Part shown: one piece after another, positions 5,219-5,983 of the stretch
How the letters are laid out: each line of letters begins with the position of its first letter
How positions within the stretch are numbered: the stretch's first letter is position 1
Source of the DNA: an uncultured Campylobacter sp.
Lineage (GTDB): Bacteria; Campylobacterota; Campylobacteria; Campylobacterales; Campylobacteraceae
Length of the DNA: 5,983 bases
Direction of reading: 5' to 3'
Assembly: GCF_938045775.1 (NCBI RefSeq)
Contig: NZ_CALIBH010000123.1
Location: 1 to 5,983 of the forward strand
Position numbers and translations under genes: made by a program
Notes under the pieces: generated by a model
The model's database searches: none
What the model was told of the DNA's origin: nothing
Seen by the model: the letters and a program-made list of their open reading frames with translations, nothing else

Positions 5219-5834
5219 CGGCACGCATCGGACGCTGCGTGACGCACGCTTGGTAAAAGACGCAAAGCGGCGCATACGCAGGCACTAAACCTCAGTTTTC
5301 GAACGCTCGATCACACGCGCGAAACACGTAAGACGCGGATGCTTAGCGATAGCGTCAAACGATGCACAGACCACCTCGCATGAAATTTCAAGCGACGACG
5401 CCAGATGGGACGCAAGGCGCCTCACGTAAAATTCCAAATGACTATGCCAGACGACATACGAAGCGACACGCAAAGTGGCGCGACGCAGACAAAGCACGCA
5501 ATACCCTAATGCAGGCGGCGCAAAACGAGAGCACTGAACGCCGAGCAAAACTCGCAGTGCGCGCAAAACAAACATCAGGCGGCACATATGCAAAATACCG
5601 AATGCCGCGCAGAATTCAAAACGACGCGCAATATGACAAGCCGACGCACAAAACAGCAAGGCAGATATTTTGCATCCGCGCAGATAATGCAGATAAAATT
5701 CGCCCGTCTTGCTTAGCTTGTCGCGCTCGCAGGAGCTGTACCGGCTACAGCGCAAGAAATTCCGAAAGCAAGCTTTAAACCTATCTCTACATAGCGCTTT
5801 TCTGTGCCGAACGCGCAAAAACACCGAGCGCGCG
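5219..5834. other. Gene-poor, T-depleted, GC-rich gap with degenerate repeated words
   Basis: I see no supportable gene here. Between about 5401 and 5640 the + strand has only about 25 T in 240 bases (8 in 5461-5580), while A, C and G are about equal. All three stop codons and their complements need T or A in a way that makes stops scarce in several frames, so long open frames on both strands (for example 5362-5778 + and 5285-5824 -) are expected by composition. They lack ribosome-binding sites and give Arg/Cys- or Arg/Lys/Thr-rich nonsense-like proteins. Loosely similar words recur, of the form aggcggcgca...aaaattc (near 5371, 5414, 5512, 5536, 5575, 5601 and 5675). It may be a decayed gene or repeat, or a structured non-coding region. 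Confidence 0.5.
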
Positions 5835-5855
5835 TTCTAAATTCTAAATTCTAAG
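5835..5855. repeat. Three tandem 7-bp repeats (TTCTAAA)
   Basis: TTCTAAA TTCTAAA TTCTAAG at 5835-5841, 5842-5848 and 5849-5855. On the minus strand this is TTAGAAT repeated. It covers the last codons and the stop (TAG, 5846-5844) of the TorD-like gene. Because the unit is seven bases, gain or loss of a copy shifts phase, but a stop remains nearby in the repeat, so only the last one or two residues would change. Confidence 0.8.
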
Positions 5856-5983
5856 CCCTAGCGTCTCTTTCACCACGCGGCAAAAATCCGCCAAAAACCA
5901 CCCGAGCGCCTTGTAGTAGCTGCTTTTGGCGTTTATCTGCACGTGCGTAGCAAGCGCGGAAAAGCTAGGAATGATAAATTGCG
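5844..5983 (-). CDS. C-terminal end of a probable TorD-family chaperone (runs off right edge)
   Basis: A frame open from the right edge to TAG at 5846-5844 gives 45 residues, beginning QFIIPSFSALATHVQINAKS and ending KETLGLRI. The order 'FI..F..L..H......S.YYKALGWFLADF' resembles the closing helices of TorD/DmsD/NarJ-type cytoplasmic chaperones, which bind Tat signal peptides and aid cofactor loading of molybdopterin enzymes. In anaerobic Campylobacter such genes normally sit beside a molybdoenzyme operon, which would then lie to the right of this window. The diagnostic earlier motifs are outside the window, so the family call is tentative. That it is coding is more certain, because the frame has typical codon use, and the sequence turns to repeats and gene-poor DNA straight after the stop. 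Confidence 0.5.
   Translation of the reverse strand, partial: QFIIPSFSALATHVQINAKSSYYKALGWFLADFCRVVKETLGLRI

Noticed and set aside
5735..5751. Short hairpin GCTGTA-CCGGC-TACAGC
   Set aside because: A 6-bp stem with no following T run on either strand; too weak to call a terminator or RNA gene.
5362..5778. 138-codon open frame on the + strand in the lgt upstream gap
   Set aside because: There is no ribosome-binding site before the ATG. The protein is Arg/Lys/Thr-rich with no domain pattern, and the T-poor composition makes + strand stop codons rare by chance. All supported genes are on the other strand.
5285..5824. 179-codon open frame on the minus strand in the same gap
   Set aside because: Cys/Arg/Leu-rich sequence without recognisable domains or a convincing ribosome-binding site; its openness is explained by the base composition. 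I cannot exclude a decayed gene, so the gap is described as gene-poor, not empty.
1..5983. tRNA, rRNA, CRISPR array or insertion sequence
   Set aside because: No cloverleaf-like sequence, regular spaced repeats, transposase reading frame or terminal inverted repeats could be recognised by eye on either strand.

Overview
The window looks like chromosomal DNA from a Campylobacter or close Campylobacterota relative, probably one of the higher-GC, oral/anaerobic type species. The evidence is the frdCAB gene order, FrdA and FrdB sequences very close to the Wolinella/Campylobacter enzymes as I remember them, frequent AAATTT-rich intergenic sequence, and roughly 50% GC in the frd genes. Species cannot be fixed from the sequence alone. 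Every gene I can support is on the minus strand, so transcription runs from the right edge to the left.

Right edge to left: (1) 5844-5983 is the C-terminal end of a gene running off the right edge; its last 45 residues resemble the final helices of TorD-family molybdoenzyme chaperones. (2) 5187-5843 is about 650 bp with no convincing gene. Much of it is GC-rich and strongly depleted in T on the + strand, with degenerate repeated words. (3) 4368-5186 is lgt, prolipoprotein diacylglyceryl transferase, with a TTG start. (4) A 94-bp intergenic region (4274-4367) carries two TATAAT boxes and a perfect TTTACA-N4-TGTAAA palindrome spaced like a class II Crp/Fnr-family site. (5) 831-4273 is the fumarate reductase operon frdC-frdA-frdB. 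(6) A 13-bp perfect-stem terminator follows frdB at 801-831.

The frd genes work as one complex. FrdA (FAD, fumarate/succinate site) and FrdB (three Fe-S clusters) sit on FrdC, a five-helix dihaem cytochrome b that exchanges electrons with menaquinol in the cytoplasmic membrane. The catalytic and cofactor residues of FrdA and FrdB are present. FrdC is short and appears to lack the transmembrane glutamate (Glu C180 in Wolinella) tied to the 'E-pathway' of proton transfer. That is the most consequential oddity in the conserved part.

Left of the frdB terminator the character changes. Positions 1-426 are about 32% GC by hand count and encode the first 142 residues of an unrecognised single-span membrane protein that runs off the left edge. 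It is preceded by two very small, tightly coupled reading frames. One is an intact 42-aa frame. The other has an optimal ribosome-binding site but a single-base frame problem; removing one A would give a 33-aa protein overlapping the membrane protein gene by ATGA. Further upstream is a start-less, frame-broken trace that may be the tail of a decayed gene. This left-hand cluster is the best candidate here for accessory, possibly undescribed content, but no function can be assigned from sequence alone.
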